Counted from the stretch's first letter, positions 25,187-38,100 are shown. The stretch is 64,000 nucleotides of DNA from Macrostomum hystrix (GCA_950097015.1 CATNEN010000039.1:2671001-2735000), one strand, 5' to 3'. Notes: a model not told the origin generated them from the sequence alone. Program-made: numbers and translations.

Positions 25187-26731
25187 ATGAGCAGGCAGCT
25201 GCAGCAGCGGGACATCCGCATCACGCTGACGTCGCCGGACGATGCTGACGACGAATGCGAGGAGACTCTGATTGCGATGACGACAAGAAATGCAACTGCG
25301 ACAGCAGCAACGCCGGCTGGGTTGACAACTACCGCGGTTACCGGGGAGACCGCGAAAGATCGGCAGCAGCCACAGCCGCCGCCCTACTCCCTGATTGTGG
25401 CTGGGCGATCAAGTTCCTGTACTGTGTTACGGCAGAAGCAGCAGCAGCAGCAGGTAGTATTCCAAGGCGCAATGGGACGCATAGCGGGGATTTGATTATG
25501 TAAAAAGCAGCGAGCTTTCAAACAATGCGATTCCGAACCCTTGGACTGAATGCTAGAGGTCCCGAACTGCATAATTTTAAGCCCTTTAATCCCGTTGGCT
25601 GACTTATTAGTCTGATCCCTGACTCGCAAAGCCACATCGACTTTGCAGCTGCAGCAGCAGCAGCAGGAGCTGATGGCTCGGCGGAGCAGCGACAATTCCG
25701 CTCGTCGACTGCAGATTCTGCAGCCGCTGCTGTCCCCGACGTCGCATCAGGACGACGTTAACAGTGCCAGCCGCCGCTCGTCGAGCGCCCGTCGGGAGTC
25801 GCGCCAGAGCTCGCAGCAGGGCTCGGAGCACCGGCTGGGCGTCCCCGGAGTCCACGGCCGGCCGTCCATCGTGTCGCTAATGAGCTCCAGCGGCTACCGG
25901 ATCTCATTGGACCGGCTGCCGGACGAGCTGGCCAGCTTGCTGCAACAGCAGCTGGTCGACGTTGAGACGCCGCAGCAGAGACGCCAGCGACGCCAGGCGG
26001 AGGAGGCGGAGCTGCCAACTGGCTGCGGCCTGTTGGACCGACTGCGAGCCCGATACCGGCTGCGCGTGCTCGAGACTCTCGCCCGGCCGTTTCTCATCAG
26101 GCGCAGCCGGGGTGTTGGCGCGGGCGGAGTGGAATTCGGCGGAGGCGGCGCCGGCGGTGGCCGGGCAGCCGGTGAGCGGTACCGACCGCCTCCGCTGAGC
26201 GAGATGGTGCGGCGGACCAGATTCAGCCGCGAAGAGGTCAAGTCGCTCTACCGGGCCTTCAAGCAGCAGTGCCCGAGCGGCCTGCTGAGGCGGCGCCAGT
26301 TTGTGGAGGCCCTGGCCTACCTGTTCCCAATGGGCAACCCGAGCCTGTTTGCCCACTACGTGTTCAACACAGTCGACTGCGACAGGGACGGAGTGGTCAC
26401 CACCGAGGAGCTGGTCTGCGCGCTATCCATGCTGACCCGCGGCTCGGCCGACGAGCGGATGCGCTGGGTCTTCCGCCTGTACGACGTGGACTCGGACGGT
26501 CAGATTTCGCGACAGGACGCCCTCGCCGTCTCGGCGGCGATATTCGACCTGTGCGGCGACCAGGTGCGACCGGCTGTGCGACCGGAGGCTCCTGTCGAGA
26601 AGCTGGAGCAACTGTTCGGTGAGGTGCAGCCGGCTGATCCCGACGCCATCACCATGGAGGAGTTTCAGCGCTGCATGGAGAAAAAATTCAGAGCTCTGCC
26701 AGAGGGTGTCTTTGCGACTCCGCTGTTCTGA
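25187..26731 (+). CDS. KChIP-like neuronal calcium sensor with long N-terminal extension, two exons, 449 aa
   Basis: Exon 1 (25187-25453) starts MSRQLQQRDIRITLTS and ends in a Gln run at CAG before GTAGTA. Exon 2 (25649-26731) follows TTTGCAG and continues the Gln run in phase. Residues about 90-275 are low-complexity (Ser/Arg/Gln, then Gly-rich). The last 170 residues match the Kv-channel-interacting protein / neuronal calcium sensor fold: RFSREEVKSLYRAFKQQCPSG (degenerate EF1), DCDRDGVVTTEEL (EF2, canonical ligands), DVDSDGQISRQDA (EF3, canonical), and PADPDAITMEEF (EF4, lacking normal loop spacing). KChIPs bind Kv4 cytoplasmic domains and confer Ca2+ sensitivity. The extension is far longer than in typical family members, and no N-terminal myristoylation glycine is present. 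Family call strong, subtype uncertain. Confidence 0.85.
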
Positions 26732-26738
26732 CTGGATC

Positions 26739-27260
26739 TCCTGGGGTGCCTGACTAGATCTGTTTGGAGGGCCTGACTGGTTCTGTTTGGAGGGCCTGAC
26801 TGGATCTGTTTGGAAGGCCTGACTGGATCTGTTTGGAGGGCCTGACTGGATCTGTTTGGAGGGCCTGACTGGTTCTGTTTGGAGGGCCTGACTGGTTCTG
26901 TTTGGAAGGCCTGACTGGATCTGTTTGGAGGGCCTGACTGGTTCTGTTTGGAGGGCCTGACTGGATCTGTTTGGAGGGCCTGACTGGTTCTGTTTGGAGG
27001 GCCTGACTGGATCTGTTTGGAGGGCCTGACTGGATCTGTTTGGAAGGCCTGACTGGTTCTGTTTGGAGGGCCTGACTGGTTCTGTTTGGAGGGCCTGACT
27101 GGTTCTGTTTGGAGGGCCTGACTGGTTCTGTTTGGAGGGCCTGACTGGTTCTGTTTGGAAGGCCTGACTGGATCTGTTTGGAGGGCCTGACTGGTTCTGT
27201 TTGGAGGGCCTGACTGGTTCTGTTTGGAGGGCCTGACTGGATCTGTTTGGAGGGCCTGAT
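26739..27260. repeat. 24-bp minisatellite directly after the KChIP-like stop codon
   Basis: About 22 copies of a 24-bp unit (GGATCTGTTTGGAGGGCCTG plus ACT) with GGATCT/GGTTCT and GAGG/GAAG variants. It starts within 10 bases of the stop codon and lies before an ATTAAA at 27376, so it is probably 3' UTR. Confidence 0.95.
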
Positions 27261-27375
27261 TAATTCGGTTTGCGGTGTCAGACAAGCGGTGCAGATTTAT
27301 CATTTTACGTGTATTACCCTTGTGATTGTGCGTGTATTCCGCTGTTTTTCCTTGCTGTATTGTTATTAGTTGTAA

Positions 27376-27381
27376 ATTAAA
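27376..27381 (+). promoter_or_regulatory. Possible polyadenylation signal (ATTAAA) of the KChIP-like gene
   Basis: ATTAAA lies about 645 bases after the stop, past the 3' minisatellite. It is a common variant hexamer, but no cleavage evidence is visible. Confidence 0.3.
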
Positions 27382-28332
27382 ACCTGCCGGAGTGTCATGA
27401 AATTACGCAGCTGCGAGCAACATGAGCAGTGGGGACTCACTAGACTTGATGCCTAGTGAGACCCTAGGACTCGAAGTGAAACACGAGTCGTTTTTTTATC
27501 TTCCGGCTTTGATTTGAGTCTTGAAGGCAGGTGGGAGAGAATAATTTCAACAGGTAGACGACAGTTTTCCCGCAATGTCCCGGTGAATTAGATCCTCACT
27601 AATCTGAACACTAATCTGATGCGGTGCATGAAGGCCAAACAGCTGAGCAAAACCAATCAGGCGAAACTCGACGCATGCGGCATCACGACCGACTCGGCGG
27701 GCGCGGGCTGGCATGGCTCGGGCAGGTGGCGTTGCGGCGCAGGCGGGGCAAGGCTGCGGGGAGCCAGACTTTGGCAGGACTAATCATTTGAGTTCCGCAG
27801 TGTCCGTGATTAAAGGGCTGGATTATCCATTCCCTGGAGAATAAAGCCTCGATTCTGTTGGTCAAAGAGAGCAAAACGAGAACAAGGCAAAGCAGCCAAA
27901 TGGATTGGGGAGATTAGGAAATCGACTGCTGGCTAGGGACACAAGGATTCCTTTGAGTCAGAGATTTTCTGTAGCAGACAATCGCAGCCAAATGTGAGTA
28001 GCCATTGAGCTGGCTTTGCTCACAGAAGCATTTTCAGTGCCAGCATTCCTGACAAATGCTGCAGGGCTGGCGGGTGACGGTAAATACCGAGGAATCATGG
28101 CACACAGACAGCAATTACCTGCCGGGGAGAAAATACAGGGGAAGGGGATAGGGTGGGTACCAGGGCAGTGGGGACGAATGCACAGGCAGCAGGTAGGCGA
28201 AGCGCCATGGGGAGACGGCTTACGTGGAGTATAAGGGAAAACGATGAAGGGACGGTGACAATAGGTGAAGCGAAAAAGAACGTGAAAAAGGTAAGGGATC
28301 AAATGAAGGGAGGTTGGAGTCGCCGGCACCAC
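27382..28332. other. Intergenic, no feature seen
   Basis: No exon, RNA gene or repeat could be supported. Confidence 0.55.
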
Positions 28333-28515
28333 AGATAGGATGAGGTGAAGGCAGGATGAGATGAAGGTAGGATGAGATGAAGGTAGGATGAGATGAAGGT
28401 AGGATGAGATGAAGGTAGGATGAGATGAAGGTAGGATGAGATGAAGGTAGGATGAGATGAAGGTAGGATGAGATGAAGGTAGGATGAGATGAAGGTAGGA
28501 TGAGATGAAGGTAGG
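28333..28515. repeat. 16-bp minisatellite, about 11 copies
   Basis: Unit AGGATGAGATGAAGGT, near-perfect in the centre and decaying at both ends. The following 28516-29204 has no gene that I can see. Confidence 0.95.
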
Positions 28516-29204
28516 AAGATATGAAGATAGGATGAGATGAACAGAGGATGGAATAGGATGAAGGAAAGTAGGTAAGTAAAACCGGAAGTCAGAAGCTGAT
28601 AGGAAGATGAGGCAGGGAGTAGGGAGGAGGGCATAGATGAAGCTCGTCTGTCGCAGCTGCCACAATGCTTGGTGAAGGGTCACTCAGCTCAGCAGCCTGG
28701 CAGCTGCATGTTTTTTGGGCTCGAGTGCGGCCGAAAATCGGCTCAGGCCGGGGCAGGTGCGGCCCAGACAGGAAGGCGGTCATGCTGCGAGTCATTCAGG
28801 ACCGCACGCAAGCGGAAATGCGTGCAGCGAGCCGAGACGAGGACTGAAAGAGTGAATCAGCACAATGCACCTCTAATGCATTTGGCACTTTCCACGGAGG
28901 CAGGAGAGCGACCTTGTTTTCTAGGAAACAGCAGCGGCGGCGAGAACTACTTTCTGGCAGGCAGAGCTCTCTATAAGCCTCTGCAGTAAAAGCGCATTGT
29001 TTATGGGCCGATCGGCCCAGCTAATTGCCAGGCCAAGGAGCAAGCAGGCTGCAAAATTGCATTCTATGACCCAAGCTGCCTGCCTGCGATCTTCTTCAAA
29101 CTCTTACCTTGGTCAGGACTAAGGCTTCACTGAAAGATACATTGATTCCTCATTCAGTTATCGCCACTTCGCTGGCTCCACGACTGGCAGCATAGGCTAA
29201 CAGG

Positions 29205-29722
29205 GTAATGACCGATCATATGACGCAGGTAATGACCGATCATATGACGCAGGTAATGACCGATCAAATGACGCAGGTAATGACCGATTATGAGACGCAT
29301 GTAATGACCAATCATATGACGCAGGTAATGACCGTTTATGTGACGAGGCTAATGACCGATCATATGACGCAGGTAATGACCGATCATATGACGCAGGTAA
29401 TGACCGATAATATGACGCAGGTAATGACCGATCAAAAGACGCAGGTAATGACCGATTATGAGACGCAGGTAATGACCAATCATATGACGCAGGTAATGAC
29501 CGTTTATGTGACGAGGCTAATGACCGATCATATGACGCAGGTAATGACCGATCATATGACGCAGGTAATGACCGATCATATGACGCAGGTAATGACCGAT
29601 CAAATGACGCAGGTAATGACCGTTTATGTGATGAGGCTAATGACCGATCATATGACGCAGGTAATGACCCATTATGTGACGCGGGAAATGACTGACTGTG
29701 TGACGAGGCTAATGACCGATCA
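29205..29722. repeat. 24-bp minisatellite with block duplication
   Basis: About 21 units of GTAATGACCGATCATATGAC plus GCAG, with variants (GATTATGAGACGC, GTTTATGTGACGAGGCTA) that recur in the same order about 190 bp apart. It keeps an open plus frame because 24 is a multiple of three, which is not evidence of coding. Confidence 0.95.
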
Positions 29723-30249
29723 TAGAAAAATTAAAGCAATGAGGAAACGAAATCTAAAAAAGCAAAAAACGTTGATTAAAAGGCGCCAACATTGCCACCT
29801 GTCATAGGAATCAAACTTAAATAAGCGGTATCTCAACAATAGAATTGATTTTGTTGCGAATATTAGATAATTTTAATAAAATATGACTTTATCCAGATTA
29901 GTCAGAAGACATTGGAACAGACAGAAAGCCAGAACTATTGGGTTATAAAGAAATTTTGCGGGTTTAAAACTGCTGGCAGCAAACAACAGCAGAGAAGAAA
30001 TCACTGAACTCTTTTATACCAGGACAAATTTCTTTTTCAAGTCACCGCCAGTAGTTTGCTCGAGTCAGACACGAATCGGGAGAAGGATTGGACAAGAACT
30101 CGCAGTTAAACAGTAAGAGTAAACAAAGCACAGCAAAGCAGAATGGGAAAATATTGCCGATTAACTGGCACTAGATTGATAAGTCAACAACTGAACGGCA
30201 TGGAAGCAGCACCAGCGACTGGAGTGATCAACGTGATAGAAAACTCATA
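29723..30249. other. Intergenic, no feature seen
   Basis: No supported feature. Confidence 0.55.
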
Positions 30250-31918
30250 CACGGTATTGGTGGGAAGATAGATGGAGTGGAAGGGTAGATAGATGGAGTG
30301 GAAGGGTAGATAGATGGAGTGGAAGGGTAGATAGATGGAGTGGAAGGGTAGATAGATGGAGTGGAAGGGTAGATAGAAGGAGTGGAAGGGTAGATAGATG
30401 GAGTGGAAGGGTAGATAGATGGAGTGGAAGGGTAGATAGATAACGTGGAACGGTAGATAGAAGGAGTGGAAGGGTAGATAGAAGGAGTGGAAGGGTAGAT
30501 AGATGGAGTGGAAGGGTAGATAGATGCAGTGGAAGGGTAGATAGATGGAGTGGAAGGGTAGATAGATGGAGTGGAAGCGTAGATAGATGCAGTGGAAGGG
30601 TAGATAGATGGAGTGGAAGGGTAGATAAATAAAGTGGAAGGGTAGATAGATAACGTGGAACGGTAGATAGAAGGAGTGGAAGGGTAGATAGAAGGAGTGG
30701 AAGGGTAGATAGATGGAGTGGAAGGGTAGATAGATGCAGTGGAAGGGTAGATAGATGGAGTGGAAGGGTAGATAGATGGAGTGGAAGCGTAGATAGATGC
30801 AGTGGAAGGGTAGATAGATGGAGTGGAAGGGTAGATAAATAAAGTGGAAGGGTAGATAGATAACGTGGAACGGTAGATAGAAGGAGTGGAAGGGTAGATA
30901 GAAGGAGTGGAAGGGTAGATAGATGGAGTGGAAGGGTAGATAGATGCAGTGGAAGGGTAGATAGATGGAGTGGAAGGGTAGATAGATGGAGTGGAAGCGT
31001 AGATAAAAGGAGTGGAAGGGTAGATAGATGGAGTGGAAGGATAGATAGATGGAGTGGAAGGGTAGATAAATAAAGTGGAAGGGTAGATAGATAACGTGGA
31101 AGGGTAGATAGATAACGTGGAACGGTAGATAGATGGAGTGGAAGGGTAGATAAATAAAGTGGAAGGGTAGATAGATAACGTGGAACGGTAGATAGATGGA
31201 GTGGAAGGGTAGATAGATGGAGTGGAAGGGTAGATAGATGGAGTGGAAGGGTAGATAGATGGAGTGGAAGGGTAGATAGAAGGAGTGGAAGGGTAGATAG
31301 ATGGAGTGGAAGGGTAGATAGATGGAGTGGAAGGGTAGATAGATGGAGTGGAAGGGTAGATAGATGTAGTGGAAGGGTAGATAAATAAAGTGGAAGGGTA
31401 GATAGATGGAGTGGAAGGGTAGATAAATAAAGTGGAAGGGTAGATAGATAACGTGGAACGGTAGATAGATGGAGTGGAACGGTAGATAGATAGAGTGGAA
31501 GGGTAGATAAATAAAGTGGAAGGGTAGATAGATAACGTGGAACGGTAGATAGATGGAGTGGAAGGGTAGATAGATGGAGTGGAAGGGTAGATAGATGGAG
31601 TGGAAGGATAGATAGATGGAGTGGAAGGATAGATAGATGGAGTGGAAGGGTAGATAGATGGAGTGGAAGGATAGATAGATGGAGTGGAAGGGTAGATAGA
31701 TGGAGTGGAAGGGTAGATAGATGGAGTGGAAGGATAGATAGATGGAGTGGAAGGGTAGATAGATGGAGTGGAAGGGTAGATAAATAAAGTGGAAGGGTAG
31801 ATAGATAACGTGGAACGGTAGATAGATGGAGTGGAAGGGTAGATAAATAAATTGGGAGGGTAGATAGATGGAGTGGAAGGGTAGATAGATGGAGTGGAAG
31901 GATAGATAGATAGAAGTA
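30250..31918. repeat. 1.7 kb 21-bp satellite with 210-bp higher-order repeat
   Basis: About 79 units of GGAGTGGAAGGGTAGATAGA plus T. A variant block (TAACGTGGAACGG) occurs at 30441, 30651 and 30861, exactly 210 bp (10 units) apart, and irregularly afterwards. The minus frame stays open for 582 codons of a Leu/Ser/Thr heptad, a by-product of the 21-bp period. Confidence 0.97.
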
Positions 31919-32079
31919 CAGGTACAGCACGCAGGCCAATTGGTCAGAGAGGGCTAGGCTAGCAAAGCAACAAGCTTGATGAGGATAAGGCAAAAGCGAA
32001 TTGCGGAGAGTTACTCAGTTACTCAGCTACTCAGTTTATTCTAGTTATAATGTAGTCGGAAATATTTTCAATCACTTAT

Positions 32080-32085
32080 TTTATT
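32080..32085 (-). promoter_or_regulatory. Polyadenylation signal (AATAAA) of NFX1
   Basis: AATAAA on the minus strand about 58 bases after the NFX1 stop; a second AATAAA lies at 32040-32035. Confidence 0.5.
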
Positions 32086-32142
32086 CGAAGCAGTGATTTG
32101 ACCGCCACCAATCCTAGGCAGAAAGTTTCTGGCTAGCATTCC

Positions 32143-35100
32143 TCAGGACTCGCTGAAGTCGAAGTAGTCAACCCTGGGCGACGAGTTCGAGCCATCGGAA
32201 ACTCCGCCGCCGCCCCGGCTGATGCCGAGCGAGTCCATCTGATCAGGCAGTCTGGAGTACACGGTGGCCACGCGGCCGAGGGTGGTCAGGTGGGAACCGC
32301 CGGTGCTGGCTGCCAGGCCGGAGCTCCAGGATTGGACAGCCCGGGGCAGCTGCTGGGAGCCGCCAAACAGGCGCTGAGTCTCGGCCGAGAGCTTGCGATC
32401 CGGCAGGCGGGCCCGGCCGCGCTTAGCCGTTGCGGTCACCGTGCGGCTGGCGTCAGAGCCGGCGCCGGTCACCTGGCGGGCGAGGAATTAGAATGAGCAT
32501 TGTAAGCTGACGAGACCTTCAATGACCTGGCTGGACCTGCCATAATCCGAAGCTTTTGTAATCGGCACCTTGATTCACCTGGCATGACCTTGATCACGAC
32601 ACATTCCCCTAAAATGACCCCGATAACGACACATTCGCCTGAAATGACCCTGATCATGACACATTCCCCTGAAATGACCCTGATCATGACACATTCCCCT
32701 GAAATGACCCTGATCATGACACATTCATCTGACATGACCCTAATCATGACACATTCATCTGACATGACCCTGATCATGACACATTCATCTGACATGACCC
32801 TGATCATGACACATTCATCTGACATGACCTTGATCATGACACATTTATCTGACATGACCTTGATCATAACAATTCCACCTGGCATGACCCTGATCATAAC
32901 ACTTTTAACTGGCGTGATAATGATTATGAACATTTTAACTGGCATGACACTTATGACACGAAATATGACACTTAAGTGGCTGACCCTGATATCATAACAC
33001 TTTGACATGACACGAATTGTGACACTGGCACAGATTATCAACTCACCTGCACTTCGCAACCATAAACCTCGGCCAGCTCATAGATAAACTTTCTGCCGTC
33101 CCTGTTGGGCGCCTGAAACTGCGCGCTGCGGCTCTGGCTCCTGCCGTTAACCACCGCCGAGCAAGCTTCGTCCAGGCGCGATTCTACCATGGCCGCGAAC
33201 GATGGATAGGCCTTCCACAGGTCCAGCAGAGACTTGGCGTACAGCGGAACCGAGCTGACGGCTCCGACGCCGCCAGCGGCCGCGCCCGACATTGCCGAGC
33301 CGGATGAGTCAATGCCCAGAGCTTCGGCCAGCTGACGGTTGCGCTTCTCTAGCTGGCACTGGGCGTCACACTGGAGGCTGCCGCGAGTCTGCAGCTCTCG
33401 GTAGGACTGGGAGGAAGCCGGGCAGCAGGGAATGGGGATGATTTGGTATTATGACCCGACTTTATGAGAGAATATTGCTGCACTTTTTTAGGGAACTGAA
33501 TCGGAGGAGTTCAGTGAAGGTCGGGGTAACTTCAAAATTCAATTCTAAGAAGAATATCTGAGCGATATTTCAGTCTAATTAGGAGGATCTGAATGGGATT
33601 TTAGATTAGCCCAGGGATCTCATAAAGTTCCAAGAAGCACCTCCGCTCACCTGCAGGTCCATTTCGCCACCAAGCGCCACAGTGAGATGCAGGCCGGCGT
33701 TACTCATTTGCGCGGCAAGGTGGCAGGGCACCTCCTGGACCCGGCGAGAGCACGGACAGCGCAGGGTGACGGCCTCCTGGCAGGGTGGCTGATGGCCGCA
33801 TAGCTGCGGATGATGGCAGGGCAGCAGGCACGGATGTCCGCAGTCTTCTCGAGGCAATTTGCAGGGCTGCTTGCAGGCCGGCTGCTGCTGCTTTTCAGCG
33901 GCTGCTGAGCACTCGCCGGAGTGGCAGAGTAGGGCGCAGCGATGGCCGCAGTTCAGCGCACGGCCGCACTGGACACCGCAGCTGACCGCTGACTGGTGGC
34001 AGGGGACATTCTGGCGCAGGGATCTGCCGCACTGGCAGCGCTTTGAGACCAGGTAGGCGCACGGCGGGCAGGCTTCGCCAGGCAGGTGGCACTCGTGCAG
34101 GCTGGGATGGCCGCAGGGCCTCAGGCGCGGGCACTGGCTGTCGCATTCGGGCGGTCGGGCGCCGCAGGGCACGGGCGGCTGGATCGACTGGGCGCCGCAG
34201 AGGCAGGAGACGGGGTTCAGCAGTATGCGGGGGCAGGCAGGACAGCGGCCCAGGTGGCAGGGCTCCTCGCACTGGTGGAGGCCGCAGGGCAGCGGCTTTG
34301 AGCAGGTCTGCGGACACGGGTGGTCCTGCTGGATGCAGCACAGCTCGCCGCATCTGTGAAGATTGCAATTGGCATTGGGAGGCTGATGTCATCGTAGGAT
34401 TGGGGAGTCTGGTCCTTCCTGATGTTAATAATAATTAAAATAAAATAATTACAGGAGGACTGCGGGCGATGGTACATCATCTGGTGACACTAGACCCGCA
34501 GCCAGCGAGGAGGCAATTCTGCTCATTTCGCTGACTCCTGAGCACACACGCTCACACAGGTGTGTACATCTGCCCTGACTTTCTCATCGTCAGGCAGTGT
34601 ACACTGCCACTCTTCCTTGGAGGTTGGGAATCAAGGGCAAAAATTGCACGACAAGCCCCCAATGTAATGTGGCCACGGCAATCGTAGTCTATTGTGGGAT
34701 TTGGGATTCTGGTCCATCCTTGAGTTGCCAGAATAGTATATTTTGGGATTGGGATTTGGGATTGGATCCCCATTTTAGACTAACATACATTTTGGAATTA
34801 TCCTGCTCCCAAATATGCTCGAACCCGGCCAGGTAAAACAAGGCACATCAAGCTAGTAGCGCAGCTTCATTTTATTCCCAAAACCTGACAAAAGCCAGAT
34901 GAATTTACGCTACAATGCAGCATTTCTACCGAGTTTTATACAAGGCAGGTTTGAGTACACTGAGCCGCACTGCATACACTGGGCTGCAGCTATTGTATTA
35001 CAACATTTTTGCTGCACAAAATGCTGTTGGATAATAGAGCAAAAGCTATTTTATCTGGTAGAATAGAGCAGATACAATCGCAGGCAATGAAAAACTCTAT

Positions 35101-38100
35101 GCTAAAATTACTGACACACAATAGAACCAGCTCACTCGCTCGCAGATGTTTAAAGTCAGTTCAATGATACGGAGAACTAGAGACCCTAGCACATACGCGC
35201 ATCGAGCCAGATCACTGGAGTTTCTGTTTTTACACAGGCATAGGCGACTCACTCAGATATATTTTAGTGAGCAACTGTGACTTCCACTTTATTCAGTGTG
35301 TGCATCACTGGGTCACATCTGACCCGCTCACCTGTGCACCTGTGACTGACACACGACCCGCTCACCTGTGCAACTGTGACTCACACCCGACCCGCTTACC
35401 TGTGCACCTGTGACTCCCACCCGACCCTCTCATCTGTGTACCTGTGACTCACACCCGACCCGCTCACCTGTGCACCTGTGACTCACACCCGACCCGCTCA
35501 CCTGTGCAACTGTGACTCACACCCGACCCTCTCACCTGTGCACCTGTGACTCACACCCGACCCTCTCACCTGTGCACCCCGCAGAGTCGCATTTTCTTGC
35601 ACCGGCGCTGGCACAGCAGAGTTTCGGCATGCGCCCCACGATACTTGGCCTCTGCTTCGGCGCAGGGCACCTCCTTGGTGAGTCGGCCGCACCGGCAAGT
35701 GACGCTGGTGGTCAGCTGACAGGGCGGACAGTCGCCGTCGTGGCATTCAGCTGCACAGACGTGTCGCGGATCGCAGTGGAGCACGCGGTCGCAGGCGGCT
35801 TTGCAGGTGGGCAGCGGATCGGTGCACAGCTTCCTGCCACCGTCTGCGCAGCCAGTTAGGCTGAGCAGGGTGGCCCGGCCGCAAGGGCAGGTGCCGGCGA
35901 GCTCTGGCGATCTGGGACAGGCGGTGCAGGCGCCCGGATGGCAGGCCAGCTGGCATTTGTGCAGGCCGCAGGCCAGGGAGCGGCCGCAGATGCGGGAGCA
36001 GGCGAAGGCGCCGCCTCCGGGACGGTGATAGTCGGCGCAGGTCCGCTGGGCAGCTGCGGACTTGCCGCAGTGGCAGGTGACCTAGGAGCATTGTTATAGC
36101 GCTGTTATAGCGGGAGGGAGCGAGTCGAGCAGCCCAGGGAAACTACTCTGACGGAACAGTAGAATTTTTTCCTGTATCTTCCATAAAATTCAGTCAATCG
36201 CCATGGAAATGCAGAACACAGGCTAAAATTTTCCGCTCTATCCGATGAGACAACTTCCAGAATAACAAAGCATCGACATCGTCGAGATATTCAACGATTT
36301 TAGTCAGGGCATCTGGTTGCCAAAAGAACGAATTTCGGCAAAAATTTTCTGCTCACTAAAATTCAAATATTTAATCACGTCGGCTATCATTTTTGACCAT
36401 TTTGGATTGATCAAAATGTATTTTCATTTTTTAACCAATATGGGTCCGCCAAAGAGGTTTACAAACAGCGTCCTGTCTAAATAAATTTTTATTTAGATGG
36501 TGGACTTTCACGAAAATCGGTCACTCGGTTTGGGAGCTGTCGTCAAGTAGGCAGCGGGTATTTGAAATGCCCCCGTGGTCTTCCCCTGGTGGAAAAGTAG
36601 CGCAGATCTTCTACTGTAAAGTCTGCCTACAGCTGTTCATTAGCTAAAATGCTGGTTTCCCGGGTGAACTAGGGAATCTGAAGCGTCCTGCTAAAGCACT
36701 CAAGTTGCTTCCCTTGGACTGAGATTCGAACTCCCGACCTCTCGGTCAAAAGTCCAGCTCCCAATCCTGTTAATAAAACGTGGTCGAAATCGGTTCGCTT
36801 TACTACAAGTAGGCATGTGCGGGTCTCACATTGTAGACTTTATCGCAGGGAGCGCAGGCGCCCTGGTGGCAGGCCTCGGCGCAGCGGTGCTGGCCGCAGT
36901 CCAGCTGTTTGTCGCAGGCCTGGCCGCACCGCACAGATTCGCAGCACTGGGCTCGGCGCTCTGAGCGGCCGCAGAAGCAGCGGCGGGTGACGAATGCCTG
37001 CGCACGGCGGGCGGTGGAGGTGGCGGACGAAGCAGGTTATGGCATCCGGGATATTAGAATATAAGGAAGTTGTGAGATCTGGGATATTAGAGGAAATAAA
37101 AGTTATGGGATCTGGGATACAAGAGAAAATAAAAGTTGTGACATCTGGGATATTAGAAATATATATGGAAGTTGTGGGATCTGTGAAATTAAAGGAAATA
37201 AAAGTTGTGGGATCTGGGTAAAACCCGGGTGTGTCATGACTAACTCAGGCAAATGAAGGCAAATCCTTAAAGCTGCAACACATTTAGTTTCAGGCTAATG
37301 GGCGGTGTCCCTCATCTGGCATGGCGGGCAGGGCCCGGGGTGGCAGGGCAGGTTGCAGGGGTCTCACCTGGCATGGCGGGCAGGGCCCGGGGTGGCAGGG
37401 CAGGTTGCAGGGGTCTCACCTGACATGGCGGGCAGGGCCCGGGGTGGCAGGGCAGGTTGCAGGGGTCTCACCTGACATGGCGGGCAGGGCCCGGGGTGGC
37501 AGGGCAGGTTGCAGGGGTCTCACCTGGCATGGCGGGCAGGGCCCGGGGTGGCAGGGCAGGTTGCAGGGGTCTCACCAGGGGTCTCACCTGGCATGGCGGG
37601 CAGGGCCCGGGGTGGCAGGGCAGGTTGCAGGGGTCTCACCAGGGGTCTCACCTGGCATGGCGGGCACGGCCCGGGGTGGCAGGACAGGTTGCAGGGGTCT
37701 CACCTGGCATGGCGGGCAGGGCCCGGGGTGGCAGGGCAGGTTGCAGGGGTGCTCGCAAAGCTCGCCGCGTCGCTTGCCACAGAGCTGGCCGCAGGTGTGC
37801 GGGCACTCGCCAGGTGAAAACTCCGGGTCCTTGGCCTTGCCACAGAAACAGGTGTAGCGAAAGCCGCACTTGGTCTCGAAGCCCTTCTGGCAGGTGGGAC
37901 AGCGCCAGCGCTTGCTGAACGGATCCTCGGCGGCAGCGACTCCGGCGCCCGTGACAGACTGGGACCATTTCTTGATGCAGAATAGGTGGAAGATGTTGTA
38001 GCAGCTGTCGCAGGACCAGACTGCAACCTCGGTGCGCACCTGGATAGGAGTATTATAAATTAAGCGGCATTAAAAGACGGTTTAAAACAACTAACTAACA

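Noticed and set aside
25894-26356. Minus-strand Pro/Arg/Ser-rich ORFs
   Set aside because: They are antisense shadows of the GC-rich KChIP-like exon.
26665-27303. 212-codon minus ORF overlapping the KChIP-like 3' end
   Set aside because: It is a translation of the 24-bp minisatellite, antisense to a supported gene.
30245-31993. 582-codon minus-strand ORF, leucine-rich
   Set aside because: It is a translation of a 21-bp tandem repeat; the open frame is a consequence of the period.
37321-37918. Plus-strand Gly/Arg/Gln-rich ORFs
   Set aside because: They are antisense shadows of NFX1 exon 2 and its 52-bp array.
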